In this document: one piece after another, positions 5,201 to 6,465 of the stretch
Numbering within the stretch: position 1 is the first letter of the stretch
Layout of the letters: each line of letters begins with the position of its first letter
From: Microcaldota archaeon
GTDB taxonomy: Archaea > Micrarchaeota > Micrarchaeia > Anstonellales > Bilamarchaeaceae
Reading direction: 5' to 3'
Assembly (NCBI GenBank): GCA_018813445.1
Contig: JAHJBR010000008.1
Location: 1 to 6,465 of the forward strand
DNA length: 6,465 bases
Notes under the pieces: generated by a model
Seen by the model: the letters and a program-made list of their open reading frames with translations, nothing else
What the model was told of the DNA's origin: nothing
The model's database searches: none
Position numbers and translations under genes: made by a program

Positions 5201-6465
5201 TACTGAATGCCACAACCGGGGAAAAGATATGGGAGCGCCCGGTGAACAATGCCAGCGTTGGATCTTTTATCATTGTTGATGGCCGGCTTTTCACAGCCAA
5301 TGGATATATGTTATATGAAATCGGAAATGTCCCAATTCCTCCTTCCTTCAGTGGCAATTCCTCATCCACGGCCCTTGTAGGCGCAAACGCGACATTCTCG
5401 CTTTTGGTTAATGACAACTATGCGTTGAATCCAAATGGGTATTATGTATTCTCAACAAACAACAGCGGTGTATGGGTCAACGATACCCCTGTCTCATTCA
5501 CATCCACCCCGCAGTGGGCAAACGTATCCAAAATCCTGAACGATACCCCTGGACTAACCATTGGGTACAGGTGGTATCTTTACGACAATAAGAGCCTGTT
5601 GAATGTCACACCAATTTATGAGCTTAATACCTATGATGTGCACGGATGCGTTGGAGAGAATTACACCTTCCAATGCGGAGAAAGGATAAACCAGAGCTGC
5701 ACGTTTGATATCAATATAGATTCAAACTCATCCTGCTTCACAATGGCCAACAACACCAACATTACCGTAAATTGCGCAGGCTTCAATCTTACTGGAAACA
5801 TGAATGGAACTGCTTTCTTTGCTAGAAATATTACTGGATTAAATATAGAAAACTGCACAATAAGAAATTTCACAACTGTATTCACTATTAACAATTCCGC
5901 AAATGTTTTGCTTTCGAACTCTTTAATATTTGGAAATAGAACTGGATTAGGGCTATCTGCCAATTCTGTCAATGGCCTTATTGTAAGAAACCTTTCCTTT
6001 AGGAATTTCAGCACTGCGATGCAATTGAACTACCTGAACAATAGCCTGATAACCAACAATCTAATCAATGGAAATGCCGGACAGCTTTCAGGGATCTGGA
6101 CTTTTGTAGTGCAGAACTCCAATTTCACAAATAATGTGCTGAGTTTCAATAATGCAACTGAATCTTTATTTTACATATCTTATTCACCTGGTTGCAGATT
6201 GGAAAACAACATATTTGATAATAATAGAGTGCAGAATTCAGGAGGCGCAGGATTTCTTGTAATAATCGCAAATCCAGGCGAAACCCATGTAGTAGATAGA
6301 AATAATTTTACTAATAATACTCTTATAGATGGCTTTTCAGCAGTAGGGGTTCATTGCGATAGTGTAAGTACTATCTCATTAACGAATAACATATTCACAG
6401 GAAACACCTATTCAGGATGGGGTTCTGCTTTGCTGGACATTGCATCTGACAACACAATTATTTCC
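2257..6465 (+). CDS. Giant multidomain surface protein: LamG, PQQ-like propeller, two beta-helices (3' end outside window)
   Basis: An uninterrupted frame of 1403 codons runs from ATG 2257 to the last base. Residues 1-23 form a Sec signal peptide (KN, then a Leu-rich core, then SFSA). Domains in order: Ig/FN3-like 25-110 (ending TYYWYVECIDG); prolines 123-133; Ig-like 134-185; LamG-type jelly roll 187-386; a short Ig-like strand set 396-435; Cys-capped beta-helix about 447-630; a strand-rich module with CADCH at 641-645 ending FNVTGFSNFSI; eight-bladed PQQ-like propeller 708-1023; Ig-like 1025-1127; second Cys-capped beta-helix from 1131 to the edge. By hand count about 60 N-x-S/T sequons are present, so heavy glycosylation is likely. 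No anchor is visible, but the C-terminus is missing. The layout suggests an adhesin or carbohydrate-binding cell-surface protein; substrate and partners are unknown. The start is supported by the consensus promoter at leaderless distance and by the signal peptide. An enzymatic role for any module is not evident. Confidence 0.93.
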   Translation, partial: MQGGKNFAASLLLILLVSTSFSASIQLTSPLDNETIDDEIVVLSFIPFLDVDENTTCKIYLNDLDVGDYPAENNTEQVTYLGGLELNTYYWYVECIDGDSTILSETYSFIAGSPPIGVTVWIPPPPPPPPPPPALGISFVPPTLSNGSITSNTNIYVNASIDSASPIDNVTFNWNGSKYLLLDDNLWIAYNFDDVSAIGDTDTHFTNIAGDLDGAGYNVAGESGFIPGVFGNAMNFSGPENTYILVAFDYASTEFTIQFWAFPNNDSNCTRWLSGGNKRAVISGCQPGNFNVYPYPTGDSADTNIPMSLNEWQRITITGDASRTYGYKNGVQIFNVSGSLSSTDMLSGYCIGSIDCNTGDSLDGAMDELRLWTRMLSPEEISQSMDTVLKQDLPSTWIVSANKTGLSTGTYSFEVSAANHNASNASLTNSNSTGIYYNTIWETTDSCTGASGTFECGDVINESCNLTGNIQYPGTCFVVEGDDVVLDFEGFTISGDGSPNSFAIIVNGSSNAEIRNCAVSNFTGAVYIAPSSSNNTFININAIDCDLSIKDDSGAGTLNYLIYNNIFGEIEWTDSSPGGFLSNLTFTGELSFPGTISIGNNSAYVQAGHSGTIGSAANITLNQIGDRGFLDPVILKNTAPCADCHNFTALDAETVIFNVTGFSNFSIGDYTNETSQTPDTSSWWMPFRDLNRSGYYPGKINEIVEPGVLWSYNATPDVALCGSIGGFAPIVFDDKVYAGRGRCVYAFELDGTLLWKREIISNPACYAHSIAATNAGALYLTMENCWACKVDASNGDPIYCAATGSDSRSNALVDSGIFVSNSIQRIYGLYVGNWTSAWMADPGHWFYERISVDNGRMYTGDDEGRIVSLYTNNGTTRWSTTLPSNGGAGAVSSDDIYYILGSGGLFALNASNGNQIWNFTVSYSGAATPALAHGRVYFGFVDSRFYALNATTGAHIWNTSIGASSVYPTITEDEVIFAGLTILNATTGEKIWERPVNNASVGSFIIVDGRLFTANGYMLYEIGNVPIPPSFSGNSSSTALVGANATFSLLVNDNYALNPNGYYVFSTNNSGVWVNDTPVSFTSTPQWANVSKILNDTPGLTIGYRWYLYDNKSLLNVTPIYELNTYDVHGCVGENYTFQCGERINQSCTFDINIDSNSSCFTMANNTNITVNCAGFNLTGNMNGTAFFARNITGLNIENCTIRNFTTVFTINNSANVLLSNSLIFGNRTGLGLSANSVNGLIVRNLSFRNFSTAMQLNYLNNSLITNNLINGNAGQLSGIWTFVVQNSNFTNNVLSFNNATESLFYISYSPGCRLENNIFDNNRVQNSGGAGFLVIIANPGETHVVDRNNFTNNTLIDGFSAVGVHCDSVSTISLTNNIFTGNTYSGWGSALLDIASDNTIIS
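2626..2655 (+). repeat. 12-bp tandem repeat encoding an oligoproline linker
   Basis: The unit CCTCCTCCGCCC occurs twice in perfect tandem (2626-2637, 2638-2649), followed by a half copy CCGCCC. With CCA at 2623 it encodes 11 consecutive prolines, residues 123-133, a stiff spacer between two Ig-like modules. The tract is strikingly GC-rich in an AT-rich gene, and its complement has three runs of three or more G's. Unit length is a multiple of three, so slippage by whole units would change linker length without breaking the frame. Confidence 0.9.
2815..3414 (+). other. LamG / concanavalin-like domain in the giant protein
   Basis: Residues about 187-386. The hallmarks are the opening LWIAYNFDD, then GVFGNAMNFSG, the central strand EFTIQFWAFP (254-263), NEWQRITITGD (310-320), YGYKNGVQIF, and the closing LDGAMDELRLWTRMLSPEEI (362-381). 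This pattern is typical of bacterial and archaeal LamG-like jelly-roll domains, which often bind sugars. Calcium or sugar ligands cannot be assigned by eye. Confidence 0.85.
3595..3807 (+). repeat. Cys-rich beta-helix cap, copy 1
   Basis: Residues 447-517. Four cysteines at 447, 456, 464 and 476 frame the pattern TFECGDVINESC and TCFVV, followed by beta-helix rungs and EIRNC (Cys517) then SNFTG. Copy 2 at 5647-5856 has the same cysteine spacing (9, 8, 12). The rungs after the cap (NAEIRNCAVSNF, NNTFINI) resemble NosD-type right-handed beta-helix repeats, which continue to about residue 630. Confidence 0.8.
4378..5325 (+). other. Eight-bladed PQQ-like beta-propeller in the giant protein
   Basis: Residues about 708-1023. 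The blade signature 'Y/F-A-L-N-A-T-T-G-x-x-I-W' recurs with Trp at 710, 755, 838, 878, 917, 957 and 992; Tyr799 occupies the one missing Trp position. Steps are 45, 44, 39, 40, 39, 40 and 35 residues, and MLYEIG near 1019 would close the last blade. The clearest copies are LFALNASNGNQIW, FYALNATTGAHIW and LTILNATTGEKIW. The fold is that of PQQ_2/BamB-like propellers, many of which bind no cofactor. Six cysteines crowd the first two blades. Confidence 0.85.
5329..5637 (+). other. Ig-like domain between propeller and second beta-helix
   Basis: Residues about 1025-1127. The run FSLLVNDNY, GYYVFSTNNSGVWVND, WANVSKILNDT, IGYRWYLYDN and a closing PIYELNTYD matches a beta-sandwich pattern that I recall as common in DPANN and other archaeal surface proteins. 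It probably acts as a spacer; no binding residues can be named. Confidence 0.65.
5647..5856 (+). repeat. Cys-rich beta-helix cap, copy 2
   Basis: Residues 1131-1200. Cysteines at 1131, 1140, 1148 and 1160 repeat the spacing of copy 1, within TFQCGERINQSC and SCFTM, then ITVNCAGFNLTG and NIENC (Cys1200) followed by RNFTT. The helix continues with Asn-rich rungs such as SNSLIFGNRTG, RNLSFRNFST, NSLITNNLINGN and ENNIFDNNRV up to the window edge, typical of NosD/PbH1-type coils. Where the helix ends is not visible. Confidence 0.8.

Noticed and set aside
5479..5551. 13-base direct repeat AACGATACCCCTG, copies 60 bases apart (5479-5491, 5539-5551)
   Set aside because: Both copies encode Asn-Asp-Thr-Pro in one Ig-like domain; the short length and lack of flanking similarity make it likely chance or a local coding repeat, not a mobile or regulatory element.
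5661..6014. 117-residue minus-strand frame, and similar ones at 3300-3512, 3564-3824, 4250-4495, 4661-4885 and 5091-5417
   Set aside because: All are antisense to well-supported domains of the giant protein and look like mirror frames of Asn/Thr-rich coding sequence.

Overview
The window looks like a piece of a small AT-rich archaeal genome, most plausibly a DPANN-type lineage. That placement is an inference from style, not from a marker tree. Supporting signs are a tyrosyl-tRNA synthetase of archaeal type, a perfect TTTATATA promoter box placed for leaderless initiation, a GGTGAT ribosome-binding site, T-rich termination tracts, and large Asn/Thr/Ser-rich secreted proteins built from Ig-like, LamG, propeller and beta-helix modules.

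Layout, all on the + strand: (1) the last 56 codons of a gene that began before the window (2-172), resembling the end of an Ig-like surface-protein domain; (2) a 284-residue protein of unknown function with a twin-arginine export signal (232-1086); (3) tyrosyl-tRNA synthetase with all signature motifs (1125-2198); (4) one very long reading frame that starts at 2257 and stays open for 1403 codons to the last base of the window.

The long frame is the main content and covers 65% of the window. Read from its ATG, it gives a signal peptide, an Ig-like domain, an 11-proline linker, a second Ig-like stretch, a LamG-type lectin fold, a Cys-capped beta-helix, a strand-rich module with a CxxCH motif, an eight-bladed PQQ-like propeller with about 40-residue periodicity, another Ig-like domain, and a second Cys-capped beta-helix cut by the window edge. 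The two beta-helix caps share identical cysteine spacing (9, 8, 12), so they are an internal duplication. About 60 N-glycosylation sequons fit a glycosylated cell-surface or secreted adhesin-like protein.

The genes do not form an obvious pathway. A housekeeping synthetase sits among three genes, two exported and one probably surface-exposed. No gene-free stretch exceeds about 60 bases. I see no tRNA, rRNA, CRISPR array, transposon or attachment site.
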